64,000 nt of DNA from Planctomycetota bacterium (GTDB lineage Bacteria > Planctomycetota > JAJSAM01 > JAJVHW01), in contig JAJRPF010000067.1 of the NCBI GenBank assembly GCA_024280885.1, forward strand, positions 1 through 64,000, in the 5' to 3' direction. The notes beneath the pieces were generated by a model, which ran no database searches, was not told where the DNA came from, and saw only the letters and a list, made by a program, of their open reading frames with translations. A program made the translations under genes and the position numbers. Shown here in pieces: positions 35,901-43,863 of this stretch. The first letter of the stretch is position 1, and the number at the start of each line of letters is the position of its first letter.

Positions 35901-36066
35901 GCGCGTCGACAACGACGACACCGACTTCGTCTTCCGCGACGTCGCCCCAGGCCGTCACCGGATTGAGGTCGTCGACGTGTCAGGCGAGGAGGGCGCCGCG
36001 GCGCCGATCAAGTCCGTGGAGGTGACGGCGGGCGACGAGAACGTCCGCATCGACTTCGTGCGGTGA
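32983..36066 (+). CDS. Large exported protein with carboxypeptidase-regulatory-like repeats
   Basis: The 1027-aa protein starts with a membrane anchor or signal (VVFVGALAVVAALALWFM). About nine beta-sandwich repeats of the carboxypeptidase-regulatory-like/SdrD-B kind then follow. Each has the pattern G-x-V-x-D-x-x-G-x-P-V-x-G-A-x-V and later D-G-x-F/Y, for example VTGPDGPVSGARIEVL, VVDEDGTALSGIDVHL and LAPDGGPLRGAEVSL. ATG at 32983 is chosen because AGGAGA precedes it. Such proteins sit in the cell envelope and likely serve adhesion or structure. It lies between integrase relics, so it may be transferred cargo. Confidence 0.75.
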   Translation: MRRVVFVGALAVVAALALWFMNGSLEPRSNGPTAPSGDEASATAPRERGVRERSVASAEAPPPSTVPEGACIIVTVVDVDDDPVAGATVRVARADRDGDYQMSSSGFYPSRTTLDTFAEITSGPDGRAGLADVTTGRWLLVADAPGHARTEAEVIWVEGDAPAETVLRMQPGGSLTVTVRDGNGVPRIGVEVFVAVPSSRFGPAGPARTWRAISGVSGTAQVVGLSPGVFEIRAWTEASGFTRSRYVRLPAVKRVDVVLPDGGTFRGRIVDATGSGVAEAQVILWSGAWMSFASRVATATTGSDGTYAARTYTEHASVKRLDVRASGFATRRMEIPHASVEEGRTATLEDVVLTPGARVEGVVTGPDGPVSGARIEVLVPGPGPFGERETESTTADAAGHYTLEGLPAGSVLLRAFAAGLVQEGADRYGEIGGFGNVRGELDELPQSAVVELAKGDRMMRDLRMERRADSTKIRPVFAGVVRHEDGTPVPHADVRVAGYANHCFIRDAGHTVSAADGSFRVVGEAAAGDFQVYGATYAFGSDESLRLEAHDEGPFEGLEIVLSRTPWVEGRVRSALGLPVAGARVRIGTHHYSKGGESCVWDETRPGTVAADGTFRIPVGSQQSGGSSWDSQGNDIVVCIEATGHAPAISTSFTWENAKDGVTLPEIELSAGAEIRGVVVDEDGTALSGIDVHLGASGSVGTSGWPPERPPIPPGVAWTTSDASGGFVIERLPAAVYAISASAPERLPVAEQVRAPATGVRLTLSAAFRIHGTALAPDGGPLRGAEVSLHQGERWAGRMTTGEAGEFAFDAVRAGEYEVRVQPPEDGPNALVLVVTARTREPALSLQTVAGETLSGTFLDGGGRPVADCHVDVMQEGDLATPWGLSTRTDEQGRFTVGRLVAGPVVLSISRDGESIGVEGVEAGGHVDIRLGGTSRIAGSVHQPDDQRRTWWGATLRLRPLDASVESSLVRTVRVDNDDTDFVFRDVAPGRHRIEVVDVSGEEGAAAPIKSVEVTAGDENVRIDFVR

Positions 36067-36105
36067 CGAACGCCGTTCCCGAGCACGGGACGCGACGCTC
36101 CCGTT

Positions 36106-36180
36106 TCACTGGCGGGCGAGGAGTTCCGCCGTCCGGACGAGCGCCCCGCGAGCCTGTTCGTCGAGGTGGTTGGGGGGCGG
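36106..36180 (-). pseudogene. Relic of integrase 3' end (copy 2)
   Basis: The minus strand translates to HLDEQARGALVRTAELLARQ and a stop. This is almost the same as the end of the intact integrase at 38176 (HLDDHARGALVQTAELLARQ). About 60 of 74 bases match. No upstream integrase sequence remains. Confidence 0.7.
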
Positions 36181-36302
36181 CGGTGGGAGAGGCGTACGGG
36201 GCTGCGGCGCTCTCCACACTTCCTGGATCTGCGGTGCTGGCGTGCGAATGAAGCGCGTGGATGTTCCGCCCGGCATGGGCGTCGAACACTGGCGAGGAGC
36301 AC

Positions 36303-36641
36303 GTGCCCGTGAACCAGCAGCATCTGCCGAGGAGACCAAGGAGGGCGTGGCGGTGGCCGTGGGTGACCGTGTTCCTGGCGGTGGCGTACGTCGGGGCCTA
36401 CGGCGCGGTCCGGTCGCGTGGCGATCTTCGCCTCGACTGCCGTGGGCTCTACGTCTACGACTTTGTAGGAACTGTGGACCGGGTGCTCCACCGAGGCACG
36501 GGCCGCACATGGCGCACCGGCCTATTCCGCCCCTGCATCGCCATAGAGGTGTGGTGGCGTCACAGACAATTCGAGCGCGCCCTCGAGTCCTTCGAGCGAG
36601 AGCGACGATCCTCGCAGACGACCCCACGATCGCGGCGCTAG
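36303..36641 (+). CDS. Small membrane protein, unknown function
   Basis: The 112-aa product from GTG 36303 has a basic N-terminus and one transmembrane helix (WVTVFLAVAYVGAYGAV). An extracytoplasmic or soluble part rich in Trp, Arg and Tyr follows (GRTWRTGLFRPCIAIEVWWR). It lies between two integrase relics, so it looks like cargo left by an integration. No family is recognised. Confidence 0.5.
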   Translation: MPVNQQHLPRRPRRAWRWPWVTVFLAVAYVGAYGAVRSRGDLRLDCRGLYVYDFVGTVDRVLHRGTGRTWRTGLFRPCIAIEVWWRHRQFERALESFERERRSSQTTPRSRR

Positions 36642-36749
36642 CTGCTGCTGAGCGCGGCTCCGAGTCGTCACCGAGTTGCATCGCTGGCGGTTGGCGCAGT
36701 CGGAGCGCATCAGGTTCTCTGACGACTTCCGCCCCTCACCCCCTCGCCC

Positions 36750-36832
36750 TCACCTCCGCCGTCCGGACGAGCGCCCCGCGCGCGTGATCGTCCGGGTGTG
36801 TCCAGGTGCCGCCGAGGCCGGAGAAGCGCGGG
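36750..36832 (-). pseudogene. Relic of integrase 3' end (copy 3)
   Basis: The minus strand encodes DDHARGALVRTAEVRARG, again the tail of the integrase (DDHARGALVQTAELLARQ), without a stop in place. The GCCGTCCGGACGAGCGCCCC word is identical to copy 2. Confidence 0.65.
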
Positions 36833-36878
36833 TTGGCGAGACGTCGAAGAGCGTTCACTCACCAGACACCCCCCCGCG

Positions 36879-36898
36879 TCCACTGAGCTCCCACTAGT
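36879..36898 (+). repeat. 20-bp direct repeat, right copy
   Basis: TCCACTGAGCTCCCACTAGT, one change from 30481-30500, lies about 50 bp beyond integrase relic 3. The surrounding 460 bases (36642-37103) hold no gene that I can support apart from the relic. Confidence 0.55.
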
Positions 36899-37103
36899 CG
36901 TGTGGGTGCGAACCGCACGCGACCAGCGCGGTCGCGGGGCTCGCCGCGCAGGACGAGTTCGGGGACACGGGCACGACTGCGACCCGATCTGCTGCGCTGC
37001 TACCGTCGTTGCCCATGCAGGGCGCGCGACGGCCTGAACTCTCGGGGTTTGCAGCCCGAGTCAATGGAGATCGAGGGAGTCAACAGGTATCGTTGGTGTG
37101 TCA

Positions 37104-37300
37104 TGTTCCGCTTGAACAAGAGACTGTTTCCGGTTGCGCGGTGTGTATCGATCGTGGCTGGGTATCCACTGATGGCATTCGACATCATGCCTGTGTGGCT
37201 TGTCCTGTTGGCCGTCATGGGAGCGTTGTTCGGAGTGCAGACCGCAGAGTTCTGGTATCAGGAGCTGCTGTCGGATGGCGCGGAGGAGGACGAAGGGTGA
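37104..37300 (+). CDS. Small membrane protein (65 aa)
   Basis: MFRLNKRLFPVARCVSIVAG leads into a hydrophobic stretch (PVWLVLLAVMGALFG) and an acidic end. One or two membrane helices are likely. No clear ribosome-binding site is visible and no family is recognised. It is located in the relic zone upstream of the TPR fragment. Confidence 0.4.
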
Positions 37301-37411
37301 TGCCACAGGGCGTTGGTTGGTGGACGGATTTCCTCCTGTCATGTGGGCGGCACCTCCCAGAACACGCGATCCACGGTCGGTGACTAGAAACGCCGGGGAC
37401 TCGCGGCAGGG

Positions 37412-38140
37412 ATGGACGGCATCTCGGAGCTCGGAGTACGCGACCAGGGTATCGGACGGCGTCTCGGGAGATTGCCCGAGGCGCGGGAGCACATGGAGCG
37501 GAGTCTCGCGCTGAGCCGCGAGATCGGGTCCCGGGAGGACGAGGCGTACGCACAGCACAACCTTGGAGAAGTGCTGCGAGAGGAGGGAGCGAGGGCGGGC
37601 AGCGAAGAGCGACTGCTCGCGTGCCTCTTGGTCTGCGAGGAGATTGGGCACCGGCAGCTGGCAGTGCAGACGCACCTTCTTCTGGGGTCTCTGCGTGCCG
37701 CCGCGGGAGACGAGGAGAGCGGGCGGGAGTCGCTCGCGGCGGCGTGCTCCCTGGCGAAGGACGTCGGCATCCCGGGCGTGGAGACACTGGCACGCTGCGA
37801 ACTGGCGCTGCTTCCGGGCGGGGACGCCAAGGACGCGCTCGCGGCCTTCACCGAGCACGACGAGCGGCTCGACGCCGAGGAGCGTCGCCAGGCGCGCTTC
37901 CTCCTCTGGAGAGCAACGGGCGACCGGGCGCATCTGGAAGAGGCCAAGCGTCTGCTCGATGAGTCCCTCGCAAACGTCCCCGTGGAGTACCACGAGTCGA
38001 TGCTCACGAACCTGCGCGTCAACCGAGAGATCATGGCCGCGTGGAACGCCGAGACGGGTGCCGCCGAACCTCCGCCCGCCACCCGCGATGATCCCGCCGA
38101 CGAGCCGCGCGGGACCGAGTCGATCACGAGGGTGGGGTAG
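37412..38140 (+). CDS. TPR-repeat protein, probably C-terminal fragment of a larger protein
   Basis: The 242-aa product consists of TPR pairs (PEAREHMERSLALSREIGSR; AYAQHNLGEVLREEGARA; HLLLGSLRAAAGDEESGRES). It ends with VPVEYHESMLTNLRVNREIM, a tail I associate with planctomycete kinase-TPR or adenylate-cyclase-TPR proteins. The catalytic N-terminus is absent and no strong start signal is seen, so it may be a truncated remnant ending next to the integrase site. Confidence 0.5.
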   Translation: MDGISELGVRDQGIGRRLGRLPEAREHMERSLALSREIGSREDEAYAQHNLGEVLREEGARAGSEERLLACLLVCEEIGHRQLAVQTHLLLGSLRAAAGDEESGRESLAAACSLAKDVGIPGVETLARCELALLPGGDAKDALAAFTEHDERLDAEERRQARFLLWRATGDRAHLEEAKRLLDESLANVPVEYHESMLTNLRVNREIMAAWNAETGAAEPPPATRDDPADEPRGTESITRVG

Positions 38141-38175
38141 CGCCGGGGAACTGCCCTCGTGAAGTGCGAGGCCCC

Positions 38176-39630
38176 TCAGGACTGGCGCGCGAGCAGCTCC
38201 GCCGTCTGCACGAGTGCCCCGCGCGCGTGGTCGTCGAGATGGTCCCAGGCGGCCAGGAGGGCGGTGACGCGCGCGTCGGTGGGGGACGATGGTGTTGCCG
38301 TCCGGCCCGGACTCGGCGCAACACGCGGGCTCGTGTGGCGCGGTGTCGCGGCGGTTCGGCCGGAGCCGTCCGTGCCGGTGGCTCTTGCGGCCTCCACCTG
38401 GATCTGCGCGCCGACGTCCGGCAGCTTCTCGATGGCTTTCCGATCATCGTCCCGCCCGAGCACCGTGTAGACGTTCGCCGTCAGCACAGGCGTGCTGTGG
38501 CGCAGCAGCCGCTGCGCGAGTTGTAGCGCGACGCCGCCGCGCGCGAGGTTCGTCCCGAACGTCACGCGCAGGCTGTGGAAATCGACGACGCGCCCCGCGG
38601 CGTCCTCGTACTCGATGTCGGCGACCGCGAGGTCCGCGCGCAAGAGCACCGCGGCGCGGAAGTCCTTCGGCAGCGTGAACACCCGCGCGGTCGGCAGCCG
38701 CTCGCGGACGTGCGCGCGCAGCTCCGTCGCGAGATCGGGGCGGAGCGGCAGATGTGCTTCGCGGCGGTTCTTCGTGTTCGTCGCCCGCACGGAGACGTTG
38801 GCGCGCTCGGTGTCGGCGATGTCCAGGTCGGTGACGTGGAGCGTCCGTAGCTCGTTGCGGCGAAGCCCCGTTTCCGCGGCCATGCGGTAGAGCAGCGCGC
38901 GTTCGGGTCCCGGGATGCCGCCTTCTCGCTCGTCGCCCGTCGAGCCATCCCGTGGGGGACCGGCGCGCGTCGTCGCGAGGAGACGTGCGAGTTCCTCCGC
39001 GGTAAGCGCGCGTCGCTGCCGCGTGCTCTGCGCGTCGATCGGCCGCAGGACGCGGAGCGGGTCTTCGCTCCCGACACCCGTCCTGACCGCCCAGCGGCAG
39101 AACTGCCGCACCGATTGAAGGTAGAAGTTGCTCGTGCGCGCGCTGATCCCGCCGTCCTTCTCGCGTTCGGTCTGGAGGAACTGCTCGACGCGCGTGGCGT
39201 CGATCGCGCTCCAGTAGCCCGCGCTGATGCCCTCGATCACCTTCCGCGCCCGGCTCGCCACTAGCCGTACGTGGCCCTCGGTGCTGCCGCGCGCCCGAAG
39301 ATGCGCCTCCCAGTCGTCCAGGAGTTCGCTGAGCGGGCGAAGTGCTGCGACCTGCGTCATCGTGAGCATTCCGCATCCAGCCAGCTTGTCCCGCAGACCG
39401 GGCGCAAGCCCCTCGATCCAGCGCCGCATCGCGGCGTCGGGCGTCGCGTCCGTCGCACGGAGTGCGGCGAGCCGGATGAGCTTGCGCTCGAGTTCCTTGC
39501 TGCACGGACGGTCGGCGAATCCGGGGACTCGCTGGCGACGGCCGAGATGGTCTTTGAACTCCACATGCCACCGCCTGGTTCGGTGGTGGCCACCGTCCCT
39601 GTCGCGGTAGTTGATGCGGAATGTGCTCAT
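38176..39630 (-). CDS. int: Tyrosine recombinase/integrase of the prophage
   Basis: The 484-aa enzyme has a SAM-like core-binding domain (LSELLDDWEAHLRARGSTEG, about 105-190). The catalytic Arg is in MAAETGLRRNELRTL, HxxR is in DFHSLRVTFGTN, the second His is in LLRHSTPVLTANVYT, and the nucleophile Tyr is in NVYT. The end has a basic-disordered stretch and HLDDHARGALVQTAELLARQ, the portion found as relics three times to the left. It directs site-specific insertion of the phage. The start overlaps the stop of the excisionase-like gene (ATGA). Confidence 0.9.
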   Translation of the reverse strand: MSTFRINYRDRDGGHHRTRRWHVEFKDHLGRRQRVPGFADRPCSKELERKLIRLAALRATDATPDAAMRRWIEGLAPGLRDKLAGCGMLTMTQVAALRPLSELLDDWEAHLRARGSTEGHVRLVASRARKVIEGISAGYWSAIDATRVEQFLQTEREKDGGISARTSNFYLQSVRQFCRWAVRTGVGSEDPLRVLRPIDAQSTRQRRALTAEELARLLATTRAGPPRDGSTGDEREGGIPGPERALLYRMAAETGLRRNELRTLHVTDLDIADTERANVSVRATNTKNRREAHLPLRPDLATELRAHVRERLPTARVFTLPKDFRAAVLLRADLAVADIEYEDAAGRVVDFHSLRVTFGTNLARGGVALQLAQRLLRHSTPVLTANVYTVLGRDDDRKAIEKLPDVGAQIQVEAARATGTDGSGRTAATPRHTSPRVAPSPGRTATPSSPTDARVTALLAAWDHLDDHARGALVQTAELLARQS

Positions 39631-39950
39631 CGATCGGACTCCCATGCGTGGCGTGGAGGGCACCTTCGCTCTACCCAGCGGATGAGATCCAGTCGTGACC
39701 AACGCTGCATCCGGCCTATTCGGACAGGACTCGGAATGTCTCCGCGCGCATGCCAGCGGTAGAACACCGAGCGTGAGACCCCGAGTAGCGCGGCGGTCTC
39801 GTCGGCCGTGAGAAGAAGTGGCCACGGCGCTTGCGAGTCGGCGTCTCCACGCATCCCGAAGTCGACCATCTCGTTGATGGACGGTTCACCCAGCGGCGTC
39901 GGGGCCGGTGCGCCGGGTTTGCGGGCAGCGGAGGACGTGCGTTTCACCAC
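39627..39950 (-). CDS. Excisionase-like MerR/AlpA-type DNA-binding protein
   Basis: In the 107-aa product, residues 48-100 hold an HTH_17 domain (LTADETAALLGVSRSVFYRW ... VRIGRMQRWSRLDLIRWVE), typical for Xis/AlpA. The N-terminal 45 residues are disordered. It overlaps TerL upstream by 7 bp and int downstream by 4 bp, making a terL-xis-int run. Placing xis between terL and int is unusual. Confidence 0.8.
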   Translation of the reverse strand: MVKRTSSAARKPGAPAPTPLGEPSINEMVDFGMRGDADSQAPWPLLLTADETAALLGVSRSVFYRWHARGDIPSPVRIGRMQRWSRLDLIRWVERRCPPRHAWESDR

Positions 39951-41695
39951 GAGATCCAGGTCAGCCCGCCGGACTCCGCGGGTGGCTCAGCCAGCATCAA
40001 GCGGCTCAGCGCCGTGACCGCAGCCGACACGCCGTCGATGCGACGCGGGCCCTTCGGGTCCGGCTTGCACGGTTTGATGTTTCCGGCCGGGTCGCTCGTG
40101 ATCTCGGCGTTCGCGACGCACCAGCGCGTGATCGGCGATCCAGAATACGTCAGCCGCCCCGAGAGGACGAGTGCCTCGAAGAGCTTCGACGGCGCCGAGA
40201 GCGAGCCGTAGCCCTGGCGCACCGACACCATGGGCACCGCCGCGTCCATCAGTCGCTGCGCCAGATCGTCCGCGCCCCAAGGATCGAAGCCGACGCCCAC
40301 CGGCTGGTACTTGTCCATCAAGTCGAGGATGTGCTGGTAGATCGCACCGTAGTGGACGATCGCGCCGGGCGTCGCGTTGATCCAGCCTTCGCGCAGCCAC
40401 ACGTCGTAGGGCACGCGGTCGCGCCGAATGCGCTCCTGCATCCGTTCGCCGGGGATCCAGTACGACTCGATCAGATGCACCTTGTAGTCCACGGCGACGA
40501 TCACCGGCGCCTCGCCGTCGCGCTCTCCGTCCACTTCGACGTGCGCCACCGGACCGCCATCGGGTTCCTTGAACGCGAGCACGACGCTGGTCATGTCAAC
40601 CCGCGACGAGAGGTCGATGCCGGCGCAGCAGACCAACCCCTTCAGCATCTCCGGCTCGCGCTCCTCGCGTGCCAGCGCCTCGAACTTCTCGGGCGCGATC
40701 CACACCACGCGCGACTCGGTCCAGACGTTCAGGTCAAGGTTGAGGAACGAGTTGCGGCGGCGCGGTTCCTAGGTCGCTGACAGGCACTCGTCGCGCATGT
40801 AGTCAATTTGCTTTGTGACGCCGAGCGAGGGGTTCGCCTTGTGCCACTGCGCCTCGTCGGTCCAATCCGCCGTCGGATCGATCTCGAAGACCACCGGCAG
40901 GAGCTTCGCATCGCTGCGTGTCCCGGCAAGCACGGCATGCGCATGCTCGTAGTGCTCGTAGCAGATCGACTCGCGATCACTGCCCGCTGTGGTGATGACG
41001 ACGACCACCGGCTGGCGCCTCGCGCTGGTGCCCCTGGACAACACTTCCCACAGCTCGCGAGACTTCTGCGCGTGGAACTCATCGAAGAGTAGGCCGTGGA
41101 TATTGAAGCCATGTTTCGTTCCGACTGCCTTGCTGAGCACCTTGTACGTGGAGCGCGAAGCGGGTTGTGTGATGGCGCGCTTGTGGATCGTGAGACCCGC
41201 GTCCGCGATCAGATCGCACCCCTCCTCCGCCATCGCCGCGGCTTCCCCGAAGACGATCCGCGCCTGCTCTTCGTTGGCTGCTGCGGAGTAGACCTCAGCG
41301 CCCGCTTCACCGTCGGCGGTCAGCAGGTAGAGAGCGATGCCCGATGCGAGCGCGGACTTCCCGTTCTTCTTCGCGACGATGACGAAGAGATGTCGGAAAC
41401 GGCGCAGGCCATCGGCGACGCGCATCCATCCGAATAACGGACGGATGATGAGATCGCGTTGCCACGGCAGAAGTACGAACGGCTTGCCCTTCCACGGGGC
41501 TTTCGTGTGCACCAAGTACGTCGCGAAGAACTCCTCGGGGCGCGCCGCCGCCTCGGCATCGAAGTCGTACAGGCCGCACGGCGACTCCCACCGTTCGGTG
41601 TCGGCGTTCCACTCGGCGTCCAGCCGCAGAGACGCGTCGGGCCACGTCTCCCAGGGAGGGGCGTCGCCCGACCACCACGGCTGTCTGGCATCCAC
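39944..41695 (-). pseudogene. Terminase large subunit, interrupted by in-frame TAG (copy A)
   Basis: The frame starts MDARQPWWSGDAPPWETWP. Walker A is IVAKKNGKSALASG, Walker B is GLLFDEFHAQKS, and the coupling stretch is VVVITTAGSDRESICYEHYE. TAG (plus 40769-40771) follows DECLSAT, and the same frame goes on with EPRRRNSFLNLDLNVWTESR and the nuclease domain (CCAGIDLSSRVDMTSVVLAF; VGFDPWGADDLAQ) to the stop at 39944. The intact copy at 61982 has AECAAAQAEPRKRNSF at this place, so the TAG replaces one sense codon. It is Terminase_1 family. As written it cannot make full-length TerL. Confidence 0.85.
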
Positions 41696-41699
41696 GGCG

Positions 41700-41996
41700 C
41701 TACTCCGCCCCCGAAGTGGACCAATGCAGGAGCAGGCCCTCCTGCATCAGGTCTTTCCCGATGGGGGAGAGCTGAGCACCTTCGACCCACATGGAGCCAG
41801 CGAGCCACGTGATGCTCAGCGTGCCCGCGGGCACTGCTGAGCACACGATCTCGTACGCGGCGGCGTCGGTGAGTTGCACGTCTCCGGTCCAGCCGCGGAA
41901 CGCCATGCCGAGATGACTCGCGCAGACGTTGCAGGTGGGGCCCAAGAGGTCCAGGCAGTCCCGAATGAAGCTTGTCGGCGTGCGGTCGTACCTCAT
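41700..41996 (-). CDS. Small phage protein of unknown function
   Basis: The 98-aa product starts MRYDRTPTSFIRDCLDLLGP and contains CNVC near residue 22, a possible zinc knuckle. The rest is mixed alpha/beta. It overlaps the stop of the deoxyribosyltransferase-like gene (ATGA) and ends 4 bp before TerL. It has no counterpart in cassette B. Confidence 0.6.
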   Translation of the reverse strand: MRYDRTPTSFIRDCLDLLGPTCNVCASHLGMAFRGWTGDVQLTDAAAYEIVCSAVPAGTLSITWLAGSMWVEGAQLSPIGKDLMQEGLLLHWSTSGAE

Positions 41997-42307
41997 CTTG
42001 CTGACTCCTCTGTGATGAAGGAAATGGGGATTCCGAGCGTTGATGCAGCTGCAATCTCGCGACGCATTCCGTCGGAGACGTGACCGGCGACGAGGACTTC
42101 GTCAGCGACGGCGAGCCAGGCCAACGCCGCCCCGGTCCCCGCGTCCCGTTCTCCCGGATCGCCGTCATCGAGCGCCTGTGGGAGAAACAAGTGCGGGGCG
42201 AGGGGAGCGTCGCCCCGCAGCGCGATCGCGCGACACAGCGCCACAGCGCGCGCCGTGTTGGCCTCGGTGTCGCCGCGGTACGGGGAACAGACGTAGATGC
42301 GTTTCAT
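41993..42307 (-). CDS. Nucleoside 2-deoxyribosyltransferase-like protein (DUF4406/DUF7768 type)
   Basis: The 104-aa product starts MKRIYVCSPYRGDTEANTAR and has PLAPHLFLPQALDD, WLAVADEVLVAG and SDGMRREIAAASTLGI. This is the fold pattern of nucleoside 2-deoxyribosyltransferase-like proteins. Activity is unproven. It lies between the methyltransferase and TerL in both cassettes and starts at ATGA over the methyltransferase stop, so it is tightly coupled. A role in nucleotide or DNA modification is an inference. Confidence 0.75.
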   Translation of the reverse strand: MKRIYVCSPYRGDTEANTARAVALCRAIALRGDAPLAPHLFLPQALDDGDPGERDAGTGAALAWLAVADEVLVAGHVSDGMRREIAAASTLGIPISFITEESAR

Positions 42308-43569
42308 GGCCGCACCAACTCGGCGGTGCCGCCGGTGAACGCTTCCCAACGTGCGACGGCGACGTCGACGTACTTCGGGTCGATCTCCATCGCGAAGCAG
42401 CGCCGGCGACGGCGTTCGCATGCGATGAGCGTCGTGCCCGATCCGCTGAAGGGCTCGTAAACCTCGGCGAGATCGTGGTTCTCGATCGGGCGCTGCATGC
42501 AGAGGAGCGGCTTCTGCGTGGGGTGGTCGAACTTCTCCTCGGTACTGCCCGCCATCACCTGCTTGGGACTCGGCGCGTCCCACAGGTTCGACTGGTCGCG
42601 TGAGCCGATCCACGCCGACGTCTTGCCGTTCCGCACCGCGTACCAACACGGTTCTGTCTGGTAGTGATAGTGCGTTCGCGAGAGCACGAAGTGGGGCTTG
42701 CGCCAGATGATCTGCTGACGCAGGTCGAAGCCGATTTCGCGCAGCCCCGCACCGACGTCCACGCTGAAGGAGGACGCGTGCCAGACGTAGGCGACGCGAA
42801 GCGACGGCACGAGTGCGAAGGCGTGTGACCAGTCGGCGGTCGTGTCGCCGGAGATGGTCGTGTTGGCATGGCCCTTCGCGCGCTGCATATAGGACGCCTG
42901 CGCGGGACCGAGAGCGTTCTTGCCAGCACGATCGCGCCATTCCATATCAAGCTCGACGCCATACGGCGGATCGCAAACCAGCAGCTCCGGCGTCGCCCCG
43001 TCGAGCAGCCGCGCGACGTCGTCGGCACTGGTCGCGTCGCCGCAGAGCAGACGATGCTCCCCCAGCACCCACAGGTCGCCGAGTCGCGCCACCGGCTCAT
43101 CCGGCGGCTCCGGGATCTCGTCCGGATCGGTCTCGCCCTCGACGTTCGCGAGCAGCTTGCCGATCTCCGCGTCCGTGAAGCCCGAGACCAGATGGTCGAA
43201 ATCGGGCGACTCCTGCAGTTCACCCAACAGACGACCGAGGACGTCGTCGTCCCACCCGGCCAGTTCCGCGGACCGGTTCAGCGCGATCCCGAGCGCAGTG
43301 GCGTTGAGATCGTCGACGTCGAGTTCGACGACGTCCACCTCGGCGGTCCCCATCTCGCGCAGCACTGCCACGCGACCGTTGCCACCGATCACGCGGCCCG
43401 TGGACTTCTGCACCACGATCGGTTCGACCTGGCCGAAGCGTTCCGAGCTCGAGCGGATCGCACCGAGGTTGCGCTTGTCGTGAGTGCGCGCGTTGGCCGG
43501 GTCGATGGTCAGCTCGTCGAGCCGCTTGCGGACGACGGTCAGACTCTCCGTGGATGCGGCGGTGGTCAT
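42304..43569 (-). CDS. ParB-like domain fused to DNA methyltransferase (copy A)
   Basis: In the 421-aa product, residues 15-110 form a ParB/Srx-like domain (PANARTHDKRNLGAIRSSSE; VIGGNGRVAVLREMG). Residues 165-420 form a beta-class DNA methyltransferase with motif IV DPPYG (VCDPPYGVELDMEWRD) and motif I YEPFSGSGTTLIACE. DPPY-type enzymes methylate adenine N6 or cytosine N4. No restriction enzyme is nearby, so it is an orphan phage methyltransferase. Its end overlaps the deoxyribosyltransferase-like gene. Confidence 0.88.
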   Translation of the reverse strand: MTTAASTESLTVVRKRLDELTIDPANARTHDKRNLGAIRSSSERFGQVEPIVVQKSTGRVIGGNGRVAVLREMGTAEVDVVELDVDDLNATALGIALNRSAELAGWDDDVLGRLLGELQESPDFDHLVSGFTDAEIGKLLANVEGETDPDEIPEPPDEPVARLGDLWVLGEHRLLCGDATSADDVARLLDGATPELLVCDPPYGVELDMEWRDRAGKNALGPAQASYMQRAKGHANTTISGDTTADWSHAFALVPSLRVAYVWHASSFSVDVGAGLREIGFDLRQQIIWRKPHFVLSRTHYHYQTEPCWYAVRNGKTSAWIGSRDQSNLWDAPSPKQVMAGSTEEKFDHPTQKPLLCMQRPIENHDLAEVYEPFSGSGTTLIACERRRRRCFAMEIDPKYVDVAVARWEAFTGGTAELVRP

Positions 43570-43859
43570 TTCTTCAACTCCTTGAGCTTGCGGGCGGCGA
43601 GACCATTCAGGACGGCGATCGTCTCGTCAGCGATGCGCCCGTCCTCGTGCACGAGGCCGTGCTTCAACAGGACGGTGCCGATCTTCTCGGCGACGACGAG
43701 CGGCACACCGGCGAGCGGTGCCCAGACGGCGTCGCGGTCCGGTGCACCGTCCTCGGCGAGAGCAGCAGCGGCGAGCGGCCACGCGATGCAGAGCCGCTGC
43801 GCCGACACGTCGGTGCCAACGAACGCGACGGCGACGGCGGTCAGACTGAGTTGGGGCAT
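43566..43859 (-). CDS. Small conserved packaging-cassette protein (copy A)
   Basis: The 97-aa product contains AQRLCIAWPLAAAAL, then WAPLAGVPLVVAEKIGTVLL and KHGLVHEDGRIAD. The protein between TerS and the ParB-methyltransferase in cassette B shows the same pattern (QRMAVAWPVA; VPRHQADALAAVLRAHG; DGTI). It is therefore a conserved member of the cassette. No known family; perhaps a TerS partner or DNA-binding helper. Confidence 0.65.
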   Translation of the reverse strand: MPQLSLTAVAVAFVGTDVSAQRLCIAWPLAAAALAEDGAPDRDAVWAPLAGVPLVVAEKIGTVLLKHGLVHEDGRIADETIAVLNGLAARKLKELKK

Positions 43860-43863
43860 GGCG

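Noticed and set aside
6889..40771. TAG reassignment (amber recoding) because two genes have an in-frame TAG
   Set aside because: Several intact genes here end at TAG in the right place (lgt, kynB, the trypsin-like gene, the deoxyribosyltransferase-like copy B), so TAG works as stop.
42304..43569. Restriction-modification system
   Set aside because: Neither methyltransferase copy has an adjacent restriction nuclease; the HNH genes belong to packaging modules by position.
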